DNA of 64,000 nucleotides from Fibrobacteria bacterium (lineage in GTDB: Bacteria; Fibrobacterota; Fibrobacteria; UBA11236), in NCBI GenBank assembly GCA_025360005.1, contig JANYDA010000026.1, forward strand, positions 1-64,000, given 5' to 3'. The notes beneath the pieces were generated by a model. It made no database searches. It was not told where the DNA came from and worked only from the letters and a program-made list of their open reading frames with translations. Positions 36,044-45,035 of this stretch are shown piece by piece. Position 1 is the stretch's first letter, and each line of letters begins with the position of its first letter. The translations under genes and the position numbers were made by a program.

Positions 36044-36952
36044 TCAGTTCTTGCGTCCCCGGTACGGCAGGTCCAGGTTCACCACCAGGGTCACCTCGTT
36101 GCCGGTCTCATTGTAGATCATTTCATCGAAAGCGTAACGCGCCATCATGATGCCGCGTCCGTTCCGGTTCAGGAGGTTGTCCTTATCCTTGGGATCCGGC
36201 AGCGATCGCCAGTCGAAGCCGCTGCCTTGATCGGCCACGAAATATTCGATGCGCCGCAAGGTGGGGAAAACCCGGGAGCGAATCGTCACCACCCTGTCTT
36301 TATAGGGTTCCTTTTGGGAACGCTCAATGGCCAGCGGATAGAAGCGCGAAGCTTTGAGCGCATCGCTTTTCTCCTCGAAGGTGATCCCCAGGTTCCCGTG
36401 CTCCATGGCGTTGTTGATGATCTCCGAAAGCCCCAGGATGATATGATAACGGTTCTTCTCGTTGATGGGCAGGGTACCGTCCACCAGATTCTTGGCCACT
36501 TGCATCACCAGCGAGAAATCGTTCGGCATGATGAGGATGCGCTCCTCGTATTTCATGGCGAAGGGATTGTAGGTTTCGGTATTGTTCGCGATGATCTTGC
36601 TGAGATTGTAGGAGAAGTCGCCTACCTGCAGGGGCAGGCCCAGGCAGGCGTAGGTGCCCGCTTGGAGCAACTCCACGATCATGGCCTGATGACCTTCGCC
36701 CACGATGGCGATGAGGGGGAGATCCGCATGCTCCTGCTTGAATTTGCGGATGAAGGGAAGCGGCGCTTCCGTGATCAGGGAAAGATTGAAAGCGAAGGCG
36801 AAGGTGCGGCCTTTCCCTATCAGGCGGAGGGCGTCTTCCAGGTTATAAGCCGTCTGCATGGCCAGATCATGGTCCAGGACGATCGATTGGATCATCTCCT
36901 GGATGCCGTCATCGGATTCCAACAGCAGGAGCGATTTGGACTCAAGGGTCAC
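36044..36952 (-). CDS. pseudo-receiver fused to an anti-sigma/serine-kinase-type HATPase
   Basis: 302 residues. Residues 1-125 follow a receiver fold, but where the phosphoacceptor Asp is expected the sequence reads FAFNLSL (Asn56), so it is probably not phosphorylated. Residues 140-295 are an RsbW-like HATPase: N-box SEIINNAMEHGN, G1 VADQGSGFDW, G2 NGRGIMMARYAFDEM. Such domains bind or phosphorylate partner proteins in switching circuits. No STAS-domain partner is encoded nearby. It ends 33 bases upstream of dnaX on the same strand but is unlikely to be functionally linked to it. Confidence 0.75.
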   Translation of the reverse strand: MTLESKSLLLLESDDGIQEMIQSIVLDHDLAMQTAYNLEDALRLIGKGRTFAFAFNLSLITEAPLPFIRKFKQEHADLPLIAIVGEGHQAMIVELLQAGTYACLGLPLQVGDFSYNLSKIIANNTETYNPFAMKYEERILIMPNDFSLVMQVAKNLVDGTLPINEKNRYHIILGLSEIINNAMEHGNLGITFEEKSDALKASRFYPLAIERSQKEPYKDRVVTIRSRVFPTLRRIEYFVADQGSGFDWRSLPDPKDKDNLLNRNGRGIMMARYAFDEMIYNETGNEVTLVVNLDLPYRGRKN

Positions 36953-37250
36953 GAGGGGGTTCTTTCAAGGGGCCGCGCCGGGCGGCTCAGTTCATCGCGG
37001 TCCGCCTCGCTGCCGCGCCTGGGGCGGCCTCCGGCCTCGCGGGCTTGCGTGCGGCAGTCACTTATGATCAATATCCACGCTCCCTGGAACAGGCATCTGC
37101 TTCGGTTTCCATCTCTATTGAGGAACGGTTTTCCCGTGCCCGGGTTAAGACGATTCTCCCCAGAAACGCATGATAGGTCCATAAATTTAGTCTACATCGC
37201 TGCGACGGACTACCGGAATGGCGGAACGCAGGCTGGGGAAAAACGGGGCT
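36953..37250. other. 298-base non-coding stretch between hslO and the HATPase gene
   Basis: Both flanking genes are on the minus strand. The interval must hold the promoter of the HATPase-type gene, but no convincing promoter pair, terminator, repeat or small ORF could be assigned. Confidence 0.4.
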
Positions 37251-38144
37251 TCAAGGCTCGCCGCCCGTTTGCGGACCATTCAGTTTTTCCAGTAAGGACC
37301 GCACCTGAGCGGGCGTGGCTATGTAACGCTTGCGGCAATAATCGCAATGCAGTTCCGTGATTTCGTTCTTGTAGACGATTTCTTCCAGCTCTTCGCGCGG
37401 CAAGCCCGTCATGGCCTTGAGCACGCCGGCTTCCGAACACGGGCAGAAAGGTTGCACGGGTATTTCCCGATGGATCGTATACTTGAAAGGCCCGGCCAGA
37501 TCGGAAAGCACCGCCTCCAGGTCCAACCCGCTTCCGGGCCGATGGTAATGCTCCAGGGGAGGCATGTCCCGGACCACCTGTTCCATGATGGCAAGGGTCT
37601 TTGCGTCCGCATTGGGAAACGCTTCCACCAGGAAGGCGCCGCAGAATTCCAACGTGGATCCGTCCGCGTTCGCTTTGGCCTTGATGCCCACGGCGGATTT
37701 GGTTTGTTCGCTTTGCAACAGGTAGAATGCGGTCGCGGGCCCGATATGCTCCGACGGCATTTCCACGATGCTTTCCGAAATGGGGATGCCTTTGTCGTTC
37801 AGTTTCTTGACCTTCATGGTCTGCGGCGAAAGCAGGGGTTCGAAATCGCCCAGGCTTCGCACGTCTTCCGCCGGCAACATCCCGCGCACCAATCCCATGG
37901 GCGTAGCATCCGCGGTGACGTAGGCGAAGTCCCCGGAAAACTGGAACTTTACCTGGATGGTGCCGTTGGTCTTGAGACCGGAGGCCAGTATCAGGGACGA
38001 GGCGATGGTTTCGCCCAATAGGATACGCGCGAAAGCCTTGGCTCCGTGGAAGTTGGCGACGCTGTTGGCCGCGTCGGTGGCGTCCACCAGTACGAAGCGG
38101 AGCTCGGCGGTTTCGCCCGTGGCCCTGATGATTTTGTCCGGCAT
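37251..38144 (-). CDS. hslO: Hsp33 redox-regulated chaperone
   Basis: 297 residues. Hsp33 is a cytoplasmic holdase switched on by oxidation. The body (1-225) has the expected GETIASSLILASGLKTNGTIQV and GLVRGMLP strands. The zinc-binding redox switch is near the C-terminus: Cys-Pro-Cys at 234-236 and Cys-Asp-Tyr-Cys at 267-270, with the EELEEIVYKNE helix between. All four Cys ligands are present, so redox control should be intact. It is divergent from the DJ-1 family gene with only 29 bases between starts. Confidence 0.96.
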   Translation of the reverse strand: MPDKIIRATGETAELRFVLVDATDAANSVANFHGAKAFARILLGETIASSLILASGLKTNGTIQVKFQFSGDFAYVTADATPMGLVRGMLPAEDVRSLGDFEPLLSPQTMKVKKLNDKGIPISESIVEMPSEHIGPATAFYLLQSEQTKSAVGIKAKANADGSTLEFCGAFLVEAFPNADAKTLAIMEQVVRDMPPLEHYHRPGSGLDLEAVLSDLAGPFKYTIHREIPVQPFCPCSEAGVLKAMTGLPREELEEIVYKNEITELHCDYCRKRYIATPAQVRSLLEKLNGPQTGGEP

Positions 38145-38173
38145 ATGGCTATTTTAAGGTAAAGGGATAAAAT

Positions 38174-38725
38174 ATGAAAAGGGTGCTGTTAATCCTATCT
38201 CACGGATTCGAGGAAATGGAGGCGGTGACTCCCATCGACTTGCTGCGCAGGGCGGGAATAACGGTGGTTTCGGCCTCCACGGGCCCGGAACTGTTGGTCG
38301 AGGGCGGCCGGGGAATCCGCGTCCAGGCGGATCAAATGCTTTCCGAATGCCTCTCGCAAGCTTTCGACATGGTGATTCTTCCCGGCGGTCCCGGGGTGGA
38401 TCGACTGCGCAAGGATGAACGCGTTCTGGAACTGGTGCGGCGTACCCATGCCGCCGGAACCCCTTTGGCGGCCATTTGCGCCGCGCCCTTGATCCTGGCC
38501 GACGCCGGGGTAGCGGCGGGGCATACGCTCACCTCCTTTCCTTCGGCCCGCGCGGAGTTGCAAGGACAGGTCAAAGCCTATTCGGAAGCAAGAGTGGTCG
38601 AGGACGGCAACCTGATCACCTCCCGCGGGGCCGGCACTTCCGAAGAGTTCGCATTAATCCTCATCGCCTTCCTGGAGGGCCCCGCCGCGGCCGAGGAAAT
38701 CCGCGCCCGCATCATTGCGCGATAA
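38174..38725 (+). CDS. DJ-1/PfpI family protein (YajL-like)
   Basis: 183 residues of the DJ-1/ThiJ subgroup. It shows LSHGFEEMEAVTPIDLLRRAG with the conserved Glu, VILPGGPGVDRLR, the nucleophile-elbow Cys in LAAICAAPLILADAG, and LITSRGAGTSEEFAL near the end. Members act as glyoxalases/deglycases or redox chaperones; the exact activity is debated. Divergence from hslO, another stress protein, suggests shared oxidative-stress expression, which is inference. Confidence 0.92.
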   Translation: MKRVLLILSHGFEEMEAVTPIDLLRRAGITVVSASTGPELLVEGGRGIRVQADQMLSECLSQAFDMVILPGGPGVDRLRKDERVLELVRRTHAAGTPLAAICAAPLILADAGVAAGHTLTSFPSARAELQGQVKAYSEARVVEDGNLITSRGAGTSEEFALILIAFLEGPAAAEEIRARIIAR

Positions 38726-38810
38726 CCGGAATTCGATGCGCCCGCATGGTAGCGCGATAATCCTCCCCTTATCCGCCCAACCGCGGCGCGGGTAGGTATA
38801 TTTCCCCGCC

Positions 38811-39539
38811 ATGCCGGCATGGATCTACCCTTATCTCGGGGCCTTCCTCATCGGACTTTCCAAAGCCGGATTCGCCACCGGTCTGGGCATGTTGACCACG
38901 CCGCTCTTGGCCACGGCCGTCCCCGCACGCCAAGCCATCGGCATTATCCTTCCCCTGCTTTGCTTCGCCGATCTCATGACGTTGTCGGCCTTCTGGAAAA
39001 AGTGGCGGCTGGAGTTGATCCGCATTCCTTTCTTCGGGGCTTTGGCGGGGGTTGCGGTGGGGATGGGATTCGTGAATGTCATCTCCGAGCATTTCCTACG
39101 GGCGTCCATCGGCGCCAGCGCTTTGATCCTGACGGCTCTTTTGTTGATACGCAATGCCTGGTACCCGGCCAAGGTGTACCGGCCATCCGTGTGGGAAGCC
39201 CTATTGGTGGGGCTCGCCGCGGGATTTTCCTCCACAATCGCCCATGGCGCCGGACCCATCATGGCCATCTATCTCATGGCCCAGAAAACCGGCAAGTCCG
39301 AGTTCGTCGCATCCAACGCCATTTTTTTTACCGTCCTGAATCTCATCAAGGTCCCGCCCTATCTCTTCTCGGGTCTGATCACGGCGGCGACTCTCTTTCA
39401 GGATTTGCGCTATTTGCCCTTAATTCCGCTCGGAGTCGGAGTAGGTTGGCTAGCCAACCGCGCTTTGCCCCAAAAGGCCTTCGATGGGCTGGTTTACGGA
39501 CTTCTGATCGTGACCGGAATCCAACTTCTGCTTTCCTAA
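38811..39539 (+). CDS. TauE/SafE family membrane transporter
   Basis: 242 residues with about eight hydrophobic segments and the repeated halves of the sulfite exporter TauE/SafE family. The N-terminal GLSKAGFATGLGMLTTPLLA and the internal GLAAGFSSTIAHGAGPIMAIYL are the two signature re-entrant regions. Proposed substrates include sulfite and organosulfonates, but the family is broad. A sulfur-assimilation operon lies 3 kb away, though no direct linkage is visible. Confidence 0.9.
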   Translation: MPAWIYPYLGAFLIGLSKAGFATGLGMLTTPLLATAVPARQAIGIILPLLCFADLMTLSAFWKKWRLELIRIPFFGALAGVAVGMGFVNVISEHFLRASIGASALILTALLLIRNAWYPAKVYRPSVWEALLVGLAAGFSSTIAHGAGPIMAIYLMAQKTGKSEFVASNAIFFTVLNLIKVPPYLFSGLITAATLFQDLRYLPLIPLGVGVGWLANRALPQKAFDGLVYGLLIVTGIQLLLS

Positions 39540-39690
39540 ATGCGTGGCCGGATCGGCCCCTTTATAATACAATGGCCAGAGTGCCTTCCTTTGGGCCCAG
39601 CCATGGATCCGATGCGCCGCTGGGTCGCGGCAAAGGGTTCGCTACATAACTCCCGGGCTCCGGGAATAGAGTGAGAAAGGTTTTCGCAGT

Positions 39691-41817
39691 ATGGATTTCT
39701 GGGTGGCCATGGCTGCCGTCAGCCTGGCCGTAAATGGAGTTTTGCTCTGGCTCTGGGGCAAGCGGGCAAGCCGCCTCTCCAGATTGGAGCGGGAACTGAC
39801 CGGCCAAGGCGATGAAAAGCGCGGGCTCGCGGAATCCCTACGCCAATCCCGCGCGGACATGGAAGGGCTGCGGCGCGACGCCAAGCTGGAGCTGCAACGC
39901 AGTGAAAACCGCTATCGGGCCCTGGCGGACAGCAGCCCCGTGGGCATTTGGCATATCCGCATGGACGGCCGCACCATCTACCTCAATCCCGCCATGAGCG
40001 GCCTCCTGGAGCTGGACGGTCCGGGCGATTTGATGGCATCGCAGACCACCTACCATGAATTCTTCACGCCCGAGAGCCTGCAGATCATGGCCAAGGAACA
40101 TACCAAACGCGAGAGCGGGACCGCCTCCAATTACGAAGTGGAGTTGATAGGCCGTTGGGGCCGGCGCGCGCGCATGATCCTCTATGGCGCGCCCATCCAG
40201 TCGCCCGATGGCAAGCTGGAAAGCATCATGGGCACCTTCGTGGACATCACCGAGCGGAAGCGCGAAGAAGAGGCCTTGCGCCGATCCGAGGAGCGCTTGC
40301 GCGTGGCGGCCGAATGCGGCAATGATCTGATCTACGAATGGGATATTCTCAAGGGCTCTTTGGAATGGTTCGGCCCCGTGGATGAACGCTTGGGCCACGC
40401 GCATGGGGAAATCCCGCGCACGCTGGATGCGTTCGAAAAACTCATCCATCCGGAGGATCGCAACGGCGTGGCCGCCGCCATCCAGAACCATCTGCGATCC
40501 CGGGAAGCCTTCTTCCGGGAATACCGCATCCGCTGCAAGGACGGCTCTTACCGGCTCTGGTCCGATCGGGGCACGGCGCAGTGGGACGCGTCCGGCGCGC
40601 CTTATAAATGGATCGGCACCACTTCGGACGTGACCGAGGCGAGACGGGCCGAGGAATCCCTGCGCGTCAAAGAAGAGCAATTGCGCCAGTCGCAGAAACT
40701 GGAAGCGGTAGGGCGGTTGGCCGGCGGCATCGCGCATGATTTCAACAACCTGCTGGCGGCCATCATGGGCTATTGCGAGCTGATGCAATTCCGGCTGGAA
40801 CCGGATCATCCCTGCCGCAAGGAGGTAGGCGAGATCCTTAACGGCAGCGATCGCGCCGCCGGCCTCATCCGGCAGCTACTGGCCTTCAGCCGCCAGGAAA
40901 TCCCGCAGCCCAAGGTCATCCATCCCAATTTCGTGATCACCGCCATGGATCGCATGTTCAAGCACCTGCTCGAGGAGAACATCGAATTGGAGATCCGCGC
41001 GGATGCGGAAGCCGGCTGCGTGCGCATGGATCCGGTGCAATTGGAACAGGTGCTGTTGAACCTTGTCCTCAATGCGCGGGACGCGATGCCGGAGGGCGGC
41101 CATCTGGTGATCAGCACCGGGAACGTGGAATTGGCGGGAGAGATTCCCGGCGCCTATGGCCGGGTGCACGCGGGTCCGCATGTGCGGATCTCGGTGGCGG
41201 ACTCCGGGCTGGGGATCGATCGCGAGAACCTGCCGCATATCTTCGATCCTTTCTTCACCACCAAGGACAAAGGCAAAGGTTCCGGCCTCGGCCTTTCCAC
41301 CGTCTACGGCATCATCACCCAGAACAGCGGCTGCGTGCTGGTGGAGACGGAAGTGGATAAGGGCAGCGCCTTCTCCTTCTTCCTCCCTCTCACGGAGGAA
41401 GAGCCGGAAGAGGAACAGGAGATCAAGAAAGCCCTGCGCTCCTCTTCCATCTTGCCCAAGACCGTGTTGGTGGTTGAAGATGACGATGAGGTGCGGACCA
41501 TAGTGCGGGACTTGCTGGCACAGCAGGGTTTTCTGGTGCTGGAAGCGCGCCAGGGTAAGGAAGCCCTATCATTGGCGGAGAAATACACGCAACCGGTCCA
41601 TCTGCTCTTGACCGACATGGTGATGCCGGGAATGGGCGGCAAGGAGCTGGCCGAAGCCCTGTGGAAAATCATGCCTACCCTGCGCGTGCTCTTCATGTCC
41701 GGCTATACGCAGGACGCGGCTTTCCGCCAGGAAGTGGCGGACGGGGGGCGGGCTTTCATCCAGAAACCATTCTCGATGACGGCTCTGGTGGGGAAGATCA
41801 GGGAAGTGCTGGTGTAA
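39691..41817 (+). CDS. hybrid histidine kinase with two PAS domains and a receiver
   Basis: 708 residues. One N-terminal membrane helix (4-23) and a coiled coil to about 70 are followed by PAS (about 70-190) and PAS/PAC (about 200-325) domains. HisKA has its His in [17 protein letters not shown], and the HATPase has [18 protein letters not shown] and [16 protein letters not shown]-terminal receiver (about 590-708) has VEDDDE, phosphoacceptor Asp in [10 protein letters not shown] and KPFS. All catalytic residues are present. The signal is unknown. A TATAAT at 39563-39568 is a candidate -10 element. The 3' end overlaps the doc gene on the other strand by 20 bases. Confidence 0.92.
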   Translation: MDFWVAMAAVSLAVNGVLLWLWGKRASRLSRLERELTGQGDEKRGLAESLRQSRADMEGLRRDAKLELQRSENRYRALADSSPVGIWHIRMDGRTIYLNPAMSGLLELDGPGDLMASQTTYHEFFTPESLQIMAKEHTKRESGTASNYEVELIGRWGRRARMILYGAPIQSPDGKLESIMGTFVDITERKREEEALRRSEERLRVAAECGNDLIYEWDILKGSLEWFGPVDERLGHAHGEIPRTLDAFEKLIHPEDRNGVAAAIQNHLRSREAFFREYRIRCKDGSYRLWSDRGTAQWDASGAPYKWIGTTSDVTEARRAEESLRVKEEQLRQSQKLEAVGRLAGGIAHDFNNLLAAIMGYCELMQFRLEPDHPCRKEVGEILNGSDRAAGLIRQLLAFSRQEIPQPKVIHPNFVITAMDRMFKHLLEENIELEIRADAEAGCVRMDPVQLEQVLLNLVLNARDAMPEGGHLVISTGNVELAGEIPGAYGRVHAGPHVRISVADSGLGIDRENLPHIFDPFFTTKDKGKGSGLGLSTVYGIITQNSGCVLVETEVDKGSAFSFFLPLTEEEPEEEQEIKKALRSSSILPKTVLVVEDDDEVRTIVRDLLAQQGFLVLEARQGKEALSLAEKYTQPVHLLLTDMVMPGMGGKELAEALWKIMPTLRVLFMSGYTQDAAFRQEVADGGRAFIQKPFSMTALVGKIREVLV

Positions 41818-42184
41818 GCCTGGACTCGATCCACGCGGTGATCTCCGCAAGGTCGGCTTTGGCAACGATAATGCGATCTACAAGGAACGACTCTCCCGAT
41901 TCACCGTCCACTCGGACATGGAACCCATTCATCCGGAGGAAGATCGCGGCCGCCGCGAAAGCCATGCGCTTGTTGCCATCCACGAAACAATGGTTTGAAG
42001 CCAGGCTTTGCATCAAGGCCGCGGCCTGTTCGGAGAGGGAACGATAATATCCCGAACGCGGTCTTGCCAGCGCGCTTTCCAATAGGCCTTTGTCCCGGAC
42101 TTCGGCCGAGCCGCCGAAGCGGCGGATCAATTCGGTGTGCAGGGACAAGGCTTCATCCAGGGTAGGGTAAAGAGTTTCGCTCAT
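41798..42184 (-). CDS. doc: Doc (death-on-curing) family toxin
   Basis: 128 residues of the Fic/Doc fold. The active-site motif HxFxDGNKR is present as HCFVDGNKRMAF (His65 to Arg73), the Doc version that phosphorylates EF-Tu rather than attaching AMP. The N-terminal part (LDEALSLHTELIRRFGG, LLESALARPRSGYY) is typical of Doc proteins. The ATG overlaps the stop of the antitoxin gene as ATGA, so the pair is coupled. The gene overlaps the kinase 3' end by 20 bases in antisense. Confidence 0.9.
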   Translation of the reverse strand: MSETLYPTLDEALSLHTELIRRFGGSAEVRDKGLLESALARPRSGYYRSLSEQAAALMQSLASNHCFVDGNKRMAFAAAAIFLRMNGFHVRVDGESGESFLVDRIIVAKADLAEITAWIESRLTPALP

Positions 42185-42393
42185 TTAGCGAGGCGCTGGA
42201 GCAGATCGGAGTGACGGTCGAGGACTTCACCGAGGGCGGAGACGAAAGTAGGACGGGTGCGTGTACGACCGAGATATTCCGCAATCGCTTCGGAAACCAA
42301 CCAGGAAATGCTCTTTCCGGATTCTGTGGAATGTTGTTTGAGCTCCAGCAGGGTTTTCTCGTCCACCAAGGTGGAAAACTTGGTTTGCTTCAT
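42181..42393 (-). CDS. ribbon-helix-helix antitoxin
   Basis: 70 residues. Residues 3-42 form a CopG/Arc-type ribbon-helix-helix (KFSTLVDEKTLLELKQHSTESGKSISWLVSEAIAEYLG), which binds DNA. The C-terminal tail (TFVSALGEVLDRHSDLLQRLAK) is the likely toxin-binding part. It precedes doc and overlaps it by 4 bases. It is not a Phd-type antitoxin, so this is a non-classical partner for Doc. It probably represses its own promoter just upstream in 42394-42459. Confidence 0.8.
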   Translation of the reverse strand: MKQTKFSTLVDEKTLLELKQHSTESGKSISWLVSEAIAEYLGRTRTRPTFVSALGEVLDRHSDLLQRLAK

Positions 42394-42459
42394 GATTTAA
42401 ACATACCAGATATTTCATGAAAAGTCAAGAAGTCCGGTGTTGCGGGTATTTCCCCAAAA

Positions 42460-43269
42460 CTACAGCGGATCCGCGCAGCCGGGAATCCCATAGTCAATGG
42501 GCGCCAGGATGGTAGGATGGTCGCCGCATACTTTGCACTCCGGATCCCTTTGGCCGCGGCTCTCGCGGAAGCGCATGGACAGGGCATCGTAGATGAGCAG
42601 TCGATCGGTGAGCAAATCCCCCTTGCCCAAGAGGAACTTCAAGGCTTCCGTAGCCTGGATGGTGCCCAAGGTGCCCGCAACCACGCCCAGGATGCCGGCT
42701 TCCGCGCAGCTGGGCACGGAGCCCGCGGGAGGAGGCTCGCGGAACAGACAGCGGTAGCAGCGGCTTTTGCGCGGGACAACGGTCATGGCCTGGCCTTCAA
42801 AGCGCAGGATGCCCGCATGCGAGAAGGCCTTCCCGGCGATCACGCAGGCATCGTTCACCAGGAACTTGGTGGGGAAATTATCGCTCCCGTCGATGACGAA
42901 ATCGTATCCGGAGATGATCCCCACCGCATTACCCGCGTCCAGGTAACCGGGATGTTCCTGCACTTTCACGTCGGGATTGATCTGGGCGATTTTCTCGCGG
43001 GCGGATTGCAGCTTGGACCGCCCCACGTCAGCGGTGAAATGGATGATTTGGCGCTGCAGGTTGGAATCGTCCACCACATCGCCCTCGACGATGCCGATAG
43101 TGCCCACCCCGGCCGCGGCCAGGTAATACAGGGTAGGGGAGCCCAGGCCTCCGGCGCCGATGCAAAGAACCTTTGAGGCCAGCAGCTTACGCTGTCCCTG
43201 GAAACCCACTTCGGTGAGGATGAGATGCCGCATGTAACGGCGCATCTGGCTTTCGGAAAAAATCGCCAT
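42460..43269 (-). CDS. moeB: ThiF/MoeB/HesA family adenylyltransferase
   Basis: 269 residues of the E1-like superfamily that adenylates the C-terminus of a sulfur carrier protein. It shows MRRYMRHLILTEVGFQGQRKL, the nucleotide-binding IGAGGLGSPTLYYLAAAGVG, DSNLQRQI, FVIDGSDNFPTKFLVND and the zinc ligands in CYRCLF and CKVCG. There is no rhodanese domain, so it is MoeB rather than MoeZ length. It is the last gene of the Rrf2-cysH-cysK operon, 12 bases after cysK, so a sulfur-transfer role in Cys synthesis is likely. No ThiS/CysO-type carrier is encoded in the window. Confidence 0.9.
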   Translation of the reverse strand: MAIFSESQMRRYMRHLILTEVGFQGQRKLLASKVLCIGAGGLGSPTLYYLAAAGVGTIGIVEGDVVDDSNLQRQIIHFTADVGRSKLQSAREKIAQINPDVKVQEHPGYLDAGNAVGIISGYDFVIDGSDNFPTKFLVNDACVIAGKAFSHAGILRFEGQAMTVVPRKSRCYRCLFREPPPAGSVPSCAEAGILGVVAGTLGTIQATEALKFLLGKGDLLTDRLLIYDALSMRFRESRGQRDPECKVCGDHPTILAPIDYGIPGCADPL

Positions 43270-43281
43270 GGCGGAACGCCC

Positions 43282-44217
43282 TCAGCCTCCGTACAGGGAG
43301 GTGCTCAAATACCTTTCTCCGGTATCGCACGCCAAGGTCACCAGCGTCTTGCCCGCTGACTCCGGGCGCTTGCCAACTTCGCATAGGGCGCGCACATTAG
43401 CTCCCGTGGAGATGCCCGCCAGGATGCCTTCCTCCCGCGCCAGTCGGCGGCTCATGGCCAGCGCTTCTTCATTGCTGACGCGGATCACCTCATCGTAAAT
43501 CTTCGTGTTCAGCACCTTGGGCACAAAGCCCGCGCCGATTCCCTGGATCTCATGCCAGCCGGGCTTCCCGCCGCTCAGCACGCAGGATGCGGCCGGCTCC
43601 ACGGCGATAATGCGCACGGCCGGATTGCGCGCCTTGAGGACTTCTCCTACGCCGGTAATGGTACCGCCCGTGCCCACGCCGGCCAAAAAAACATCCACCT
43701 TGCCCGCGGTCGCATCCCAGATCTCCTCCGCGGTCCAGCGCCGATGGGCGTCGGGATTGGCCGGGTTGTCGAATTGCTGGGGCATGAAGCAATCCTTGCG
43801 GGCACGCATCATATCCTTGGCTTTTTCGATGGCGCCGGCCATACCTTGATGGGCCGGGGTCAATACCAGCTCGGCCCCATAGGCCTGCAGCAGGGTGCGT
43901 CGTTCCGGACTCATGGCTTCCGGCATCACCAGCACGGATTTATAGCCCTTGACCGCGGCTATCCAGGCCAAGGCTATCCCGGTATTGCCGCTGGTGGGTT
44001 CCAGGATGGTCATGCCGGGCTTGAGCTTGCCGGCTTTTTCCGCTTCCTGGATCATGTTGAGTGCGATGCGATCCTTGAGGGAACCGCCCGGATTGCGTTG
44101 ATCGAACTTGACCAGGAACAGCGCGTCCGCGCGCGGCGTCACCTTGTTCAATTTCACCAGGGGCGTATTGCCGACCATCTCAGTGAGATCACGGAAATAT
44201 TTCATGCCGTTATCCAT
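43282..44217 (-). CDS. cysK: cysteine synthase
   Basis: 311 residues from the ATG at 44217, 13 bases after cysH. The frame is open further upstream but overlaps cysH, and an ATG at 44205 is also possible. A PLP enzyme: the Lys is in NPGGSLKDRIAL, the TSGNTGIAL loop binds the substrate carboxylate, and GTGGTITG holds the PLP phosphate. It converts O-acetylserine (or phosphoserine) and sulfide to cysteine. Context with a MoeB-type gene leaves open a CysM-like use of a thiocarboxylated carrier. Confidence 0.95.
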   Translation of the reverse strand: MDNGMKYFRDLTEMVGNTPLVKLNKVTPRADALFLVKFDQRNPGGSLKDRIALNMIQEAEKAGKLKPGMTILEPTSGNTGIALAWIAAVKGYKSVLVMPEAMSPERRTLLQAYGAELVLTPAHQGMAGAIEKAKDMMRARKDCFMPQQFDNPANPDAHRRWTAEEIWDATAGKVDVFLAGVGTGGTITGVGEVLKARNPAVRIIAVEPAASCVLSGGKPGWHEIQGIGAGFVPKVLNTKIYDEVIRVSNEEALAMSRRLAREEGILAGISTGANVRALCEVGKRPESAGKTLVTLACDTGERYLSTSLYGG

Positions 44218-44230
44218 GCTTTTGCCGACC

Positions 44231-45019
44231 TCAGGGTTCATAATCCAGATGCAGTCCGCATTCCGTCTTGGCGTCCCCCACCCAGCGGCCCGAGCGGGGA
44301 TCGTTGGGATCCAAAGGCTTGCTGGTGCAGGTGACGGGGCTGCAACCGATGCTGGAATAGCCTTCTTTGGCAAGCGAATGCTCGGGCACTTCCCTGATTT
44401 GCAGGTAGAGTTCCACATCGTGGGCGGGCCAATCCGCGAACGGGCAGATTTTCAGCTTGCCCTTCTGGACATGGACAAAGGGCGTATGGGAACGGGAGTC
44501 GCTTTGATCGCGGCGCAGGCCTGTCAGAAAGGCTTTCACGTCGCTCCGGCCCAGGAACGCGGCCTGCACACCCACCTTATTGATGGCGCAGCAGGCATTG
44601 GTGTCCATGATGGCAAGGCTTCCATCCTTTTGCGCGGCATAGCGCCGGTTATCGGGTTCAAAGGAGCGCGATTCGCGCAAGTCCAACTTAAAGGCCGAGG
44701 TCAAGATATCCCGGTAGGCGAGCGTTTCCGGGAAGTGGAAGGACGTGTCGATGAAGAACACCCGCACGTCTATGCCAAGGCGGTACAAGTGGTGCAATAA
44801 CAGTCCGGCATCCCGCCCGAAAGAAGTAGTGGCGATGAGATCCTTGCCGAAGATGGCGAAGGCCTTGCGGATGCGTTCGTCCGCATTCAAGGAAGCGAAT
44901 TCGCGATCCAGATCCCCGGCCATGGCTTCCAGGCTGCCCGGGATTGCCGGACCGGATGCGCGGGGGGCGTCCAAGGCCCCTTTAGGGTCCGTTCCGGCGG
45001 GGATATCCTGATGATTCAT
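44231..45019 (-). CDS. cysH: adenylyl-sulfate (APS) reductase
   Basis: 262 residues of the CysH family. The P-loop-like TTSFGRDAGLLLHHL and VFFIDTSFHFPET are present. Cys143-Cys144 and Cys226/Cys231 are the [4Fe-4S] ligands, which mark an APS rather than PAPS reductase, and KTECGLH holds the catalytic Cys254. In the usual motif the last ligand pair is C-x2-C (GCxPCT); here it reads GCSPVTC, C-x4-C. It reduces APS to sulfite with thioredoxin. It follows the Rrf2 gene by 16 bases in a sulfur operon. Confidence 0.9.
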   Translation of the reverse strand: MNHQDIPAGTDPKGALDAPRASGPAIPGSLEAMAGDLDREFASLNADERIRKAFAIFGKDLIATTSFGRDAGLLLHHLYRLGIDVRVFFIDTSFHFPETLAYRDILTSAFKLDLRESRSFEPDNRRYAAQKDGSLAIMDTNACCAINKVGVQAAFLGRSDVKAFLTGLRRDQSDSRSHTPFVHVQKGKLKICPFADWPAHDVELYLQIREVPEHSLAKEGYSSIGCSPVTCTSKPLDPNDPRSGRWVGDAKTECGLHLDYEP

Positions 45020-45035
45020 TTTATACCATTACTCG

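Noticed and set aside
39563-39568. TATAAT as promoter of the hybrid kinase gene
   Set aside because: No -35 element at 16-18 bases upstream, so it is noted in the gene entry only.
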